This document shows positions 17,549-26,021 of a stretch of DNA of 38,251 nt, piece after piece. Position 1 is the stretch's first letter. Every line of letters begins with the position of its first letter. The notes under the pieces were generated by a model. That model worked only from the letters and a program-made list of their open reading frames with translations. It was not told where the DNA came from and searched no databases. This DNA comes from a virus. Location of the stretch: positions 1 to 38,251 of the IMG/VR virus record IMGVR_UViG_3300025949_000056. One strand, 5' to 3'. The position numbers and the translations under genes are program-made.

Positions 17549-19948
17549 TTAGTTGGTCGTGACCGTGACCAAAGGGGCAGAACTAGACGTCACCGACACC
17601 AACGGCGCAGCAGAGGACACCGCTGTGACCAAAGGTTGGGTGGATCCGGTGACGGTGATCGGTAGGACCGCGGGGTTGGGGCCGGCGCCCGAGATGGTCG
17701 GGGCGGGAGCTGCCGTCACCACGATCGCCTTGACGGCTAGAACAACCGCGCCGACGGTTACGGTGGGCGGTTTAGCCAATGCAGTGGCAGTCGCAACGAC
17801 AGCCGTGACAGCACCCGTAACAGCGCCTGTGACTGCGGGCGCTCTCGCCGCTGTGACAGCCGAAGCGGCTACAGCAGCAACCGCTCCGGCGGCTGTCCCC
17901 GTGACCGCAGGCGATGCTGCCGCAGCAGTGGCCGCCGCTGTGACCGCTGTGACTGCGGCGTTCGCGACACCGGTAACCGTGGGGGCCTTGGCCTGAGTAG
18001 TGATGGTGGCCACCGTGGCGATCACGGTGCCACCGGACGTGGTACTCACCGCGGGTGCCACCGCCACCGTTACAACAGTGGCTGTGACCGCTGGGACGGT
18101 TGCGCCGCCCTGCACTTGGGGGGCGGAGGCGTTGGCGGTGACCGTCGCTGGGCCGCCACCGGAGATGACCGTTTCCCCCGTGATGCCCGGTGCCGGCGCG
18201 GTGGTAGTTGCGGTCGCTACTGTCACGGTGGTCGTGACGTTGATGACCCCAGTCACCACGGGTGGTTTCGCCAGCGTTATCGCGGCAGCTACGACGGCGT
18301 TGACCTGCCCGGTGGAAGCAGCCGACACGGCTGGTGTCGGTGCGACCGCAGCGGTTGTGGCCACCACGGCAGCGACCACAGCAGCACCTGTGACGACAGG
18401 AGGACGCCCCGCCGCTACAGCGGCCGCTGCGACCGCGGTCACAGCGCCACCCCCTGACGCCCCTGGGGGGACAGCAGTGGCCGTGCCGGTAGCAACGACT
18501 GCCGCGACGGTGGCGCCACCAGCAACAGTCGGTGGAACACCGACCGCAGTCGCAGTGGCTGCGGTCGCGATGACCGACGCGTCACCGCTGGACCCAGCTG
18601 TTACTTCGATGTCGGCGTAGAAGTTCGTGTTCGTCGTGCTCGTGGGTTCAGCCAGGCTGGTGCCGTAGGTGAACACCCCACCGCCGGCGATGGAATGCAA
18701 CGGGGAGTTATTGATCGCCGAGGCGAGCTCGCTGCCGGTGAAGGGGTACCCGGACCCTGATCCCTGATCGGGAGTCAGGTAGCCAACCGTGTATGTCTGC
18801 CCTGTGGTGAGGCTGGCGGAGGCTGACCAGTTGATCCACACCCAGGAGTCGTTCGGGTCGCCTGCGACCTGGGTTCTTGAGCCGGACGCGATCAGCGTTC
18901 CGGCGCCGTTCCATAACCCCATGTTGATGGTGGCGTTGTCGTACAGGGAGCGGATCGACGCGAATAGGTAGTACCGTGCCCGGGTCGTCGTGCAGTTGGT
19001 GTCGACGGTGAACTGAACACCTACGTTGACTTGGGAGTCAGCTCCGCCATTCTGTGGGGTTTGGGTCGTGAAGATCGTCGTCGGGGTGCCCCCGCTGCCA
19101 CCAGATACAACAGGCACTGCAGCGGCGGTGACAGCGGCAGCCGCGACGGCTGTGACGGAACCGGTAGCCGTCCCACTGACCGCGGGGGCGGCGGCTGCGG
19201 TAGTAGCCGCTGCGGTAACGGCGGTCACCGCAGCGTTGATGACCCCAGAGACCGCGGGGCCAGGTGCTGCGGTGGTCGCGGTTGCGGTAACGGCGGTGAC
19301 CGAACCGTTCGTGGATCCAGCTTGGATCTCGACGACGATCAGGGAGTACTTCTGCCCGGTCGGGGCGCTCATGCCGTAGGTGTTCGCGCCAGCGGTGCCG
19401 GCGTTGGCGTAGTACTGGATGTAGGCGCAGTAGTGCGCACCATCCTGCGAGCTGATGATGTTCGAACCGGTCGAGCTGTTGACCGTGCGATACGTGGTCG
19501 CGCCAGTAACAGCGTTCCAGTCCGCGCACGCCATCACAACGAAACTGCTCGAAGCGCCAGTGGTGAACGACAACGACGGCGCACCGGTGGTCACCGTCGC
19601 TTTCGCTGACGTGACCGTCCCGGACCCACCAGTGATGCGGATGATCGTGAATCCCCAGTTCACCGCAGTGCCAGTATTCGCCACCGACGCGGTGAACGTC
19701 TGCCCCTGCCCCGTTCCGACAACGGCGGACCAGACGTGGTTTTCTGATGTTGATGCGGCGGAGATCGCCTGCTGACTGGTCCACGAGAACCCGGTCTGCC
19801 CGGTTGGGGTTCCCAGGGTGGTGGTGCCCTCGGACATGCCGACGCAGATCAGCACATCTCCGACCGCGCAGGTGACGCTCACCGTTTTGGTGGTGGTGGC
19901 GTTCTGGTACCCGACCGCTGGGGTGTAGGAGGTGCTGAGCGCAGGCAT
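17549..19948 (-). CDS. Large repeat-containing tail fibre/appendage with DUF4082-like domain
   Basis: A 799-residue protein. Residues 1-210 form a beta-rich head (SYTPAVGYQNATTTKTVSVT; SSSFVVMACADWNAV). Residues 211-284 hold three Ala/Val/Thr/Pro repeats. Residues about 290-450 resemble a DUF4082 carbohydrate-associated beta domain (VQFTVDTNC; MGLWNGAGTLIASGS; YTVGYLTPDQG). Residues 452-753 hold about thirteen more repeats, and a Ser/Thr-rich tail ends the protein. It is the last gene of the late strand, after the beta-helix spike, so a host-surface binding fibre is likely. The repeat DNA is open in several frames, which produces spurious frames on both strands. Confidence 0.72.
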   Translation of the reverse strand: MPALSTSYTPAVGYQNATTTKTVSVTCAVGDVLICVGMSEGTTTLGTPTGQTGFSWTSQQAISAASTSENHVWSAVVGTGQGQTFTASVANTGTAVNWGFTIIRITGGSGTVTSAKATVTTGAPSLSFTTGASSSFVVMACADWNAVTGATTYRTVNSSTGSNIISSQDGAHYCAYIQYYANAGTAGANTYGMSAPTGQKYSLIVVEIQAGSTNGSVTAVTATATTAAPGPAVSGVINAAVTAVTAAATTAAAAPAVSGTATGSVTAVAAAAVTAAAVPVVSGGSGGTPTTIFTTQTPQNGGADSQVNVGVQFTVDTNCTTTRARYYLFASIRSLYDNATINMGLWNGAGTLIASGSRTQVAGDPNDSWVWINWSASASLTTGQTYTVGYLTPDQGSGSGYPFTGSELASAINNSPLHSIAGGGVFTYGTSLAEPTSTTNTNFYADIEVTAGSSGDASVIATAATATAVGVPPTVAGGATVAAVVATGTATAVPPGASGGGAVTAVAAAAVAAGRPPVVTGAAVVAAVVATTAAVAPTPAVSAASTGQVNAVVAAAITLAKPPVVTGVINVTTTVTVATATTTAPAPGITGETVISGGGPATVTANASAPQVQGGATVPAVTATVVTVAVAPAVSTTSGGTVIATVATITTQAKAPTVTGVANAAVTAVTAAATAAAASPAVTGTAAGAVAAVAASAVTAARAPAVTGAVTGAVTAVVATATALAKPPTVTVGAVVLAVKAIVVTAAPAPTISGAGPNPAVLPITVTGSTQPLVTAVSSAAPLVSVTSSSAPLVTVTTN
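17690..18595 (-). repeat. About 13 tandem 22-25-residue Ala/Val/Thr/Pro repeats in fibre gene
   Basis: Coding repeats of residues 452-753 of the fibre. The consensus is roughly G-x-V-x-A-V-x-A-x-A-x-T-x-A-x-x-P-x-V-x-G, for example GAVTAVVATATALAKPPTVT and AAVTAVTAAATAAAASPAVT. The alternating small/hydrophobic pattern with a Pro-rich turn suggests two short beta strands per unit stacked into a rod. Individual units are diverged but in register. Unequal recombination could change length. Confidence 0.7.
19097..19318 (-). repeat. Three further copies of the fibre repeat
   Basis: Residues 211-284 of the fibre, upstream of the DUF4082-like domain, hold three copies of the same unit (GSVTAVTATATTAAPGPAVS; AAVTAVTAAATTAAAAPAVS; GSVTAVAAAAVTAAAVPVVS). 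The globular domain is therefore inserted between two blocks of the same rod-like repeat. Confidence 0.7.
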
Positions 19949-19957
19949 CAGTACCCC

Positions 19958-20992
19958 CTAGACGTCGGTGTTGGAGATGAAAGATGCCTCGCTGTATGAG
20001 CCGGAATAGTCACCGCCGCCGACATCTGACCCGTCGGGGATCCAGTACTTCCCGTCGTTCCCGGAAGTCCCCCACGCCCACGTCAACCCCGACAGCCACG
20101 GGAAGCGGGCCAACATGTTGCTGTCCGCCTGGGTGCGCCACTTGTTCCGCGCCCACGTCGACCCCGTCGCGGTCACCCAATCCAGGTTCGGGTACATCGG
20201 CCCGAACGCCGGCTTCAACAGAGTCCACCACTCGTTGTCGGTGAACGTGATGTTCGTGGCCATGCCGTTGGAGACGCCGAAGCAGATGCCGTACCCGGCG
20301 CCGTAGAACACACTGTTGGTGACCTTGATGTTGGAGAAGGTGCCGTTCTGGAACGCCAGCAGGTTCGTGTTGCCGGTGAACCCGATGATGCAGTGGTCGA
20401 TCCAGATGCCCTTCGCGGTCTCCCCGTTGTTCAGGGTGCCGATGCCGTCGGTGTGATAGGTGTTGTCCGGGCAGGCGTCGTGGATCCAGGTGTCCTGGAT
20501 GAGTAGCCAGTCGGATTGGGTGGCCCCGTTGTCGCCGAAGCAGGTGATGCAGTTACCGAAGCCGCGGAAGTCGCAGTTCGTGATCTGCGTGCCCTTCGCC
20601 ATGGCGGTGCTGCCCCAGTCGCCCATGGCGAACCCGAACTGGTACGAGTTCGCGAACGATGTGGGCGGCCCGGAATCGTTTGGGACGAACGTCCCGTAAT
20701 CCAGCTTCGGACCGGTGCCGGCGGTTTGCAGTCCCCACAGGATGTCTTGGTTGCCGATCTTCGCCTGGAATCCCTGAAAGGTGACGTTGCTGTTCGTGAT
20801 CAGCTTCGTCCCGAAGGAGTAGTTCCGGTACGTGCCGTTGTCCGCGACAGTCAGGCCCGATCCGCTCGCGAGGCTGCCGGCATAGTTCGGTGAGCCTGCG
20901 AACCCGGGGGTGTTGCGGTAGCCGGCGCCGGTTAGGGACGGCTCGACCGTGTTCCGATCCTTGAACGTGGCACCAACAATGTTGATGGCCAC
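19958..20992 (-). CDS. Right-handed parallel beta-helix tail spike-like protein
   Basis: A 344-residue protein with repeated short strands and Asn/Gly turns (ITNCDFRGFGNCITCFGDNG; DGIGTLNNGETAKGIWIDHC; NIKVTNSVFYGAGYGICFGV; NITFTDNEWW), the pattern of pectate-lyase-like parallel beta-helices. IWIDHCIIG resembles the WIDH element of pectate lyase C. It could be a receptor-binding spike or a polysaccharide depolymerase; catalytic residues cannot be assigned by eye. It lies between a small structural gene and the repeat fibre, in what looks like a host-recognition cluster. Confidence 0.72.
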   Translation of the reverse strand: MAINIVGATFKDRNTVEPSLTGAGYRNTPGFAGSPNYAGSLASGSGLTVADNGTYRNYSFGTKLITNSNVTFQGFQAKIGNQDILWGLQTAGTGPKLDYGTFVPNDSGPPTSFANSYQFGFAMGDWGSTAMAKGTQITNCDFRGFGNCITCFGDNGATQSDWLLIQDTWIHDACPDNTYHTDGIGTLNNGETAKGIWIDHCIIGFTGNTNLLAFQNGTFSNIKVTNSVFYGAGYGICFGVSNGMATNITFTDNEWWTLLKPAFGPMYPNLDWVTATGSTWARNKWRTQADSNMLARFPWLSGLTWAWGTSGNDGKYWIPDGSDVGGGDYSGSYSEASFISNTDV

Positions 20993-20993
20993 A

Positions 20994-21422
20994 TCAGGAA
21001 GCGGTGATAGTCACGATCCCGGCAGCGTCCCAGGTGATGACGAAGTTGCCACCCGAGGACACCACATCAGCGCCGAAGTCGACGTAGCAGATCAGGGCAC
21101 TGGTCGAGTCCGTTCCGGTGGAGTCGTACACCACGGCGTAGCGGGCGGTGATTGTCGACGATGACCAGGTGACATCCGCAGCATCTAGGGTCGTAACTTC
21201 CGACGTCGAGGAGATCGTCTTCGACGCCAACGTGGCCCCACCTGCGGTGTACCCAGTACCGGTCACCTCGTTCGTTACTGAGGATTTGTAGGCGTGGGTG
21301 GCCTGCGCCGGGGTGTACGCCGACGTGCACAGCATCACTTTGATGGTGTCGGTGTCGTAGTCGATTTCCTTGTTCAACATCTTCACGGGCGCCTGGCCGT
21401 AGACGTGCGCGGTGACTGCCAT
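20994..21422 (-). CDS. Small structural protein preceding beta-helix spike (142 aa)
   Basis: A 142-residue protein from the ATG at 21422, which has a clear GAGGAG upstream; an in-frame TTG further up lies against the terminator and is unlikely. It is beta-rich and Thr/Ser-rich with IKVMLCTSAYTPAQATHAYK and NEVTGTGYTAGGATLASKTI, a pattern seen in many siphophage minor structural proteins. It is likely an adaptor or base for the spikes. Confidence 0.65.
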   Translation of the reverse strand: MAVTAHVYGQAPVKMLNKEIDYDTDTIKVMLCTSAYTPAQATHAYKSSVTNEVTGTGYTAGGATLASKTISSTSEVTTLDAADVTWSSSTITARYAVVYDSTGTDSTSALICYVDFGADVVSSGGNFVITWDAAGIVTITAS

Positions 21423-21449
21423 TCCGGTCTCCTCGTTTTCGGGCAACAA

Positions 21450-21475
21450 AAAGCCCCACCAAGTGGCGGGGCTTT
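21450..21475 (-). terminator. Rho-independent terminator after lysis module
   Basis: Minus-strand hairpin AAAGCCCCGCC/GGTGGGGCTTT (21450-21460 with 21465-21475, one A-C mismatch) followed by CTTTTTG, a classic intrinsic terminator. It lies between the holin-like gene (ending 21488) and the spike-adaptor gene starting at 21422. The downstream appendage genes would be expressed only by read-through or antitermination, or from an unseen promoter. Confidence 0.8.
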
Positions 21476-21487
21476 CAGGGATTTGGG

Positions 21488-21823
21488 CTAGGTGGTGGGT
21501 GGAACGGCAGCAGTGGAGATATCAACTGCGGGCGCGGCAACCACCCCGTCGAGCTTGTCCTGCACCTGGTTGGCGAGCTTCGCGACAGGGGTGACGAACT
21601 TGCGCACCACCCACGCCAACCCCAACGTCGCCACAGGGACAGCAGCGGTCACCACAACTTGGGTGAGGCTTGAGGCCTGCGTGGAGGTGATCACCCCGTG
21701 AGTGACCAGGAACGCCAACACAGCCCCGGTAACGGCTTTCACCACGCCCGTGACCATGACCGGTTCGTAGGAGATCAGCTTCGCCAGCAGGCTGTCTCCG
21801 ACCTTCTCGTGATCGCCGGTCAT
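21488..21823 (-). CDS. Holin-like membrane protein
   Basis: A 111-residue protein with two hydrophobic segments (VVKAVTGAVLAFLVTHGVI and VVVTAAVPVATLGLAWVV) separated by a short polar loop, then a basic/amphipathic helix and a Pro/Ala-rich tail. This is the layout of actinophage class II holins. It is located three genes after the start of the lysis module, immediately before the terminator. The other membrane protein at 22946-23287 is a competing holin candidate. Confidence 0.7.
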   Translation of the reverse strand: MTGDHEKVGDSLLAKLISYEPVMVTGVVKAVTGAVLAFLVTHGVITSTQASSLTQVVVTAAVPVATLGLAWVVRKFVTPVAKLANQVQDKLDGVVAAPAVDISTAAVPPTT

Positions 21824-22071
21824 GAGAGATGCGCTTTCACGCTGGAACCGACAGACGCAGCAGTCAGCGAATAGCTAGTGTCCGTCGACGTCGAGCACCA
21901 GATCGTCGCCGGGATGTATCGGTGAATCGGGCACCCCGCCGTTGATCCGCAGGTGCACATCATCGACGGATAAACCCCGTCGTAGTAGCTGTGCTCGGTC
22001 TCAGTGATGGTCTCCGACACCATGCGGCCCTCTTCATCGAACTCCCGCTTGGTCACCTTCGTCTTTGTCAT
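21820..22071 (-). CDS. Small Cys-containing lysis-module protein (83 aa)
   Basis: An 83-residue protein with ATGA overlaps on both sides. It has a charged N-terminus (TKTKVTKREFDEEGRMVSET), a central MMCTCGSTAGCPIHR with four potential metal ligands, and a Ser/Thr-rich end. Sandwiched between the lysin and a holin-like gene, it may be a lysis accessory protein, but no family is recognised. Confidence 0.55.
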   Translation of the reverse strand: MTKTKVTKREFDEEGRMVSETITETEHSYYDGVYPSMMCTCGSTAGCPIHRYIPATIWCSTSTDTSYSLTAASVGSSVKAHLS

Positions 22072-22937
22072 GGCTTCACCGTCGGGATGGCGTTCAGCTG
22101 CGCCTGCGAGAACGACCGCTCCTCATACGACTGGGTTTCGCTGATCATCCGCTGGATGATCGCTTCGTCGTTGCCGGTCGCGACCTGGATCTTCGCGGTC
22201 AGATCGTTGCGCACGATGAACGTCACCGGATTGCCGGCTGCGTCCTGACCTTTCACGTGGAAGTTCTTGGGCATGTCGTCCTCGTCCCCCTCAGTTGGGT
22301 TGGTGATAGGTGTCCCCCCGCCCGAAGGCGAGTAGCTGTTCAGCCAACGGTTGGCATCACACCGACCCGGCAAACCCGGGAAGATCTGCGCGTTGGTGTA
22401 CTGGCGGGCCAGAATGTTCAGGCTGAACCGGTTATTGATCTGCCCGTCCGAGCTGTTGCTGTAGTCGGACAGGTACACCGGAAGTCGGCTCACGGCGGCA
22501 ATGCACTGCGGCTTACCTTCGAGGTACCAGTTGCCGGTGTAGACACCGAGCCGGTAGCCGGGCATCTGCGTATGCACCCGGGCGGCGAACTGGTTCAGTT
22601 GATCGGCCCGCTGCCCGTCCCCCGGGTCTTGTGCCTTGTCCGTAACCTCGAAGTCGACCATCAGCTCGTCGCCGAGCTTGAGTTGCGAATCGATCAGACC
22701 TAGGAAGTAGTCGGCCTGCTGGATTGGGTCGGCGTCCGGGCGCAACCAGTGGTACCGGCCCACAGAACCGCCCAGGCCGTGCATGGCGGCCGCGATCGTG
22801 TCCCCGTACCCCCAGTGGTACCCCACACCTTCTGAGGCCTTCAGCATCACGAACGTCCGCCCCGAACGCACGTAGGCGCCGACATCCATCGTCTGACTGC
22901 CGGTGAAGTTGTTACTTGATAGATCGGCGAAATCCAC
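22068..22937 (-). CDS. GH25-type lysin (muramidase)
   Basis: A 289-residue endolysin. The GTG at 22937 has AGGGGG upstream and lies just after the previous stop. The GH25 lysozyme core spans about 1-200: FADLSSNN (N-terminal Asp5), LKASEGVGY, GRYHWLRP, and the catalytic MVDFEVTD with D95 and E97. It cleaves between N-acetylmuramic acid and N-acetylglucosamine. After a Gly/Pro linker (about 205-225) a 65-residue C-terminal region (KNFHVKGQDAAGNPVTFIVR) is probably a wall-binding or structural domain. Its neighbours are membrane proteins, as in a lysis cassette. Confidence 0.85.
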   Translation of the reverse strand: MDFADLSSNNFTGSQTMDVGAYVRSGRTFVMLKASEGVGYHWGYGDTIAAAMHGLGGSVGRYHWLRPDADPIQQADYFLGLIDSQLKLGDELMVDFEVTDKAQDPGDGQRADQLNQFAARVHTQMPGYRLGVYTGNWYLEGKPQCIAAVSRLPVYLSDYSNSSDGQINNRFSLNILARQYTNAQIFPGLPGRCDANRWLNSYSPSGGGTPITNPTEGDEDDMPKNFHVKGQDAAGNPVTFIVRNDLTAKIQVATGNDEAIIQRMISETQSYEERSFSQAQLNAIPTVKP

Positions 22938-22945
22938 AATTCCCC

Positions 22946-23287
22946 CTAGTTGACTTGTCGCAGGATGCGTTCGTGTTCCTTCGCAGCCCACGCCTCATGC
23001 TGATCCATGCGGGACTTCAACACTGCCGTCGTCTCACGCATCGTCTGGATCGCCGACTTCGAATCCGATATGTCTATCTGCATCGGAGCCACCTGTGTCA
23101 CAAGTACCGCGAGCGCCCTCGACTGTTCCGCCATCGCTGCTGCGTGCTCGTCCAATTTCGCATCCACCGATCCGAACTTGGCCAAGAGCTGCTTCAAGAC
23201 CCAGCCCACGGCAACAAGAAGCACCGGCAAGCCGATACCGGTGATGTATCCGGCGGGGGTCGAAGCGAAATCAACTGCACTGATCAA
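22946..23287 (-). CDS. Membrane protein with coiled coil, holin/DUF2746-like
   Basis: A 113-residue protein with one N-terminal transmembrane helix (YITGIGLPVLLVAVGWVLKQ) and a long soluble coiled coil (DAKLDEHAAAMAEQSRALAV; IQTMRETTAVLKSRMDQHEA). This resembles the DUF2746-type membrane proteins next to actinophage lysins, often proposed as holins. The start is an unusual TTG at 23287, supported by AGGAG six bases upstream. It may be a holin, pinholin partner or regulator. Confidence 0.65.
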   Translation of the reverse strand: MISAVDFASTPAGYITGIGLPVLLVAVGWVLKQLLAKFGSVDAKLDEHAAAMAEQSRALAVLVTQVAPMQIDISDSKSAIQTMRETTAVLKSRMDQHEAWAAKEHERILRQVN

Positions 23288-23336
23288 GACCGGCTCCTAT
23301 CCCCACATATCCCGTGGGCGCTGTTTGCCCAGCCAC

Positions 23337-23816
23337 TTACGTAGTGCGATACGACGCGAAGATGTACATGGCATCCCCCGCCGCAGGTGCCGCAGGTTCC
23401 GCAGATCCCCAGATCTTCGCCGAGGCGTCACCGCGGAGCATCTGCATGATCGACCCGTTCAGGTAGGCGTCGTAGTGGTAATACGCCGACGAATGAAGGA
23501 GGTTCGCAGTACCGACCTGCGCGATCGCCGTTGCCACCGGCAAAGAAACCGAGTACGCCCCCGACCCGGCCGTCGGGCCGGTGCCGAAACCGATCTGGAT
23601 GTGGACGATGACCAGCTTCCCCAGTTGCAAGTACTGCCCTGCGGTGGAACCACCCGTCCCCAAGTTCGGGTTGGTCACCGCACCGGTCACGGTGGGGGTG
23701 TAGGACAACCATGCCCCACCCAAAGCGTTCAGGTCAGCGGCGATCACCCCAGCCTGGGCGGCGGTGATCTCATCCCCCACTGCTGGGGTAGTGACGGTTG
23801 TCCCTGACCAGGCCAC
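23337..23816 (-). CDS. Minor tail/fibre-tip-like protein (159 aa)
   Basis: A 159-residue protein with a short helical start (VGDEITAAQAGVIAADLNAL) and a beta-rich body (GAWLSYTPTVTGAVTNPNLG; QYLQLGKLVIVHIQIGFGTG; AYSVSLPVATAIA). The AWLSYTPT..G..T segment and GKLVIVHI strands match small fibre-knob proteins of siphophages. It follows the large minor tail protein and probably attaches to the tail tip. Confidence 0.65.
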   Translation of the reverse strand: MAWSGTTVTTPAVGDEITAAQAGVIAADLNALGGAWLSYTPTVTGAVTNPNLGTGGSTAGQYLQLGKLVIVHIQIGFGTGPTAGSGAYSVSLPVATAIAQVGTANLLHSSAYYHYDAYLNGSIMQMLRGDASAKIWGSAEPAAPAAGDAMYIFASYRTT

Positions 23817-23825
23817 AAGAATCCC

Positions 23826-26021
23826 CTAAAGTGTGTAGGTAGCTTGGTGTGCGAGATGCACTTGGGAGCCAGCCGCCTGCGACGCCGCGATCGTGTGATT
23901 CGCACCCCGGGTGACACCGGTGAACGTCTGCGGCGACGACGACCCACTGGGGGCGGAGTTCAAAACGATCTCTTCCTCATTCACCTTGATCGACAACGGG
24001 TACCTCGCCGACACTGTGGTGAACGTCGGATACCCGGCGGTCGTGGTGACCTGAATGGTGGTTGTTCCAGCCGCGTACGTGCTTGTCAAGGTCATCGACG
24101 TGCCCGGCCCGTACCGGCCCTGCGTGGTGTCGTCATACAACCCGCGCACCGGATTGTCAGCCGAGGACAGGTCGTAGGTGATGGTGAAAACATCCGCGCC
24201 GAGGTTCACCGTCCAACCCTCAGCGTAGAAATCCATCTGAGATACCGGGGCCGCAGCCGCATCCAGTGAGGTAGCGCGGATCCTCGAGCCGATCTGCATC
24301 AACCCCACCGCGGTGAGAGACGCGGATGTGGCGGTCAGCATGTCCACCGTCAACTGGGGCACCCGGTAGGCGGGGTTTGCCTGCGCCGCCACCGCGTACT
24401 GCCCCAACGCCAACGCATCCAGGTCACTCATCGCGTACGATGTCAACGAGGTGGAGAACAACCCGAAGGCGGCAACCGAGTCCGTGTCGGTGTAGGTCTG
24501 CGTCGACGCCGTGTCTGAGGCGGTCGCCCGTGACACCACCGCTTGATTGACCAGGGTGCGGGAATCCAATGCGGGTGTGAACGTCACATCCAAATCCGCG
24601 CCCGCATCGAAGGTGGCCGCCACAGTGGTGCTGCGGAACGAACGGTCCGCGAACCTGGCCTTCCCATCGGGGGTCACATAGAACGCAGCCCCACCACCCT
24701 CAGTGACAGCCATGTCCTGGCAGTACTGAAGAGCTGTTTTCCCCGCCTGGGGGTAGGAGTTCACCACGGCGGAACCGGTGTCCAGGTTCCACTGTGAGGA
24801 ATCCAAACCAGCCCACGTCAACACCCGGGCGATCCTGGCGCCCGTGGTGTCACCGGCGTACCCGGTCGCCGCTGCGTAATGCGCCGCCAACCGGGTGCTG
24901 CTTGGTGCTGTGGGATACAACGACAGGTACCCGACATTCCCGGAGAACAATCCGCCTGGCTTGCCCACATACACACCGCTGGCACCAGTGGAAGTGCCGC
25001 TGACGTTCGCGGAACCGATCGATACCGCATCCACCCACAGCGTCAGCTGGGTCCGCGGCGGCCCAGTCAGGGTGACCACTGTGAACGCCAACGCATGCCA
25101 CAAACCGTCGGCGATACTGTTCGTGGAGGTGGCCACGGTGCTGCCGTTTTGCACCATCACCACATGCCCACTGGTATCGACCTGAATCTCCAAGGACACC
25201 AGAGTGGTGTTCACGAGAAGCGCTGTCTCCGTGGCCGCCGGCACACTGAGTTGGACGAAGATCTCCCCACCGAACATGCCGAACGTCCCAATGGTGGTCT
25301 GCAACGGCGCGAACAAGTAGCTACCGTTGCTCACCGACGGTGGGGTCAACGCAAAGGCGGTCCCATTCCCAGAGCCGACGCCGTTACCACCGAAAGCCGC
25401 ATCCCCACCGCCCGTGCCCGTAACGGCTGGGACCAGCGGGTAAGCCCCCGGCGGAACCTCATACAGAGCCGTGGTCGGGGAAGAGAACGACCCCAACTGA
25501 ACTGCGTACGCCGACCCCGTGGGGTCCGTCAACGGCCAGAACAAACCCGGGTCGTCGAACAGGACCTCCTGCATCAAAGGGGCCTGCAACACGCACCGAC
25601 TAAGCCGGTCAGAGATGTCGATGGCCTCCACCACCACGGATGGGGTCATCCCATCGTTGCCCATCGTCGGCTTCCACGCCTTGATGAACCCCGTGTACAG
25701 GTAGTAGGTGGTGGCCGATACCACGTACAGGAGTTGGATCCGCTTCTCCGGAACCACATTCGGGTACAGGCTGTTCGCTGTCGTCCCATCCGCGAGCACC
25801 TGCCGGCCCGGGGTGTACGCCCCCTCACCTTTCGAGCAGGCCCTCGAGTTATCCAACGTCACCGTAAACGACGCAGGCGCGGCAGCGGAGTACTCGGAGT
25901 TCCGGCCGAACTTGAATGACGCCGCCGACATTGACGCGTCCGCGGTCACATCAGTCCACATACCCGAGTACAGGGCGCCGAACTCGATCTGTAACTTCAC
26001 CCCAGGAGGCAGCCCCGTCAT
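23826..26021 (-). CDS. Large minor tail protein with LamG-like domain
   Basis: A 731-residue protein directly after the tape measure gene, the place of distal tail/tail-associated proteins. Residues 1-150 are tail-scaffold-like (IEFGALYSGMWTDVTADASM; VVVEAIDISDRLSR). About 160-400 looks like an inserted concanavalin/LamG sandwich (PGLFWPLTDPTGSAYAVQLG; GLWHALAFTVV; LTLWVDAVSIG; AAHYAAATGYAGD). About 410-640 resembles a tail-hub region. It is probably a baseplate protein that binds host glycans. No separate Dit gene was seen. Confidence 0.75.
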   Translation of the reverse strand: MTGLPPGVKLQIEFGALYSGMWTDVTADASMSAASFKFGRNSEYSAAAPASFTVTLDNSRACSKGEGAYTPGRQVLADGTTANSLYPNVVPEKRIQLLYVVSATTYYLYTGFIKAWKPTMGNDGMTPSVVVEAIDISDRLSRCVLQAPLMQEVLFDDPGLFWPLTDPTGSAYAVQLGSFSSPTTALYEVPPGAYPLVPAVTGTGGGDAAFGGNGVGSGNGTAFALTPPSVSNGSYLFAPLQTTIGTFGMFGGEIFVQLSVPAATETALLVNTTLVSLEIQVDTSGHVVMVQNGSTVATSTNSIADGLWHALAFTVVTLTGPPRTQLTLWVDAVSIGSANVSGTSTGASGVYVGKPGGLFSGNVGYLSLYPTAPSSTRLAAHYAAATGYAGDTTGARIARVLTWAGLDSSQWNLDTGSAVVNSYPQAGKTALQYCQDMAVTEGGGAAFYVTPDGKARFADRSFRSTTVAATFDAGADLDVTFTPALDSRTLVNQAVVSRATASDTASTQTYTDTDSVAAFGLFSTSLTSYAMSDLDALALGQYAVAAQANPAYRVPQLTVDMLTATSASLTAVGLMQIGSRIRATSLDAAAAPVSQMDFYAEGWTVNLGADVFTITYDLSSADNPVRGLYDDTTQGRYGPGTSMTLTSTYAAGTTTIQVTTTAGYPTFTTVSARYPLSIKVNEEEIVLNSAPSGSSSPQTFTGVTRGANHTIAASQAAGSQVHLAHQATYTL

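Noticed and set aside
17690-18595. Regular DNA repeats considered as a CRISPR-like array
   Set aside because: The units are diverged, contiguous, codon-phased and lack spacers; they are protein repeats.
17553-18620. Long Ala/Thr/Val-rich plus-strand frames opposite the fibre gene
   Set aside because: They are mirror images of the repeat codons (GTG/ACC/GCC) of the minus-strand fibre. They have no ribosome sites and lie downstream of the convergent terminator.
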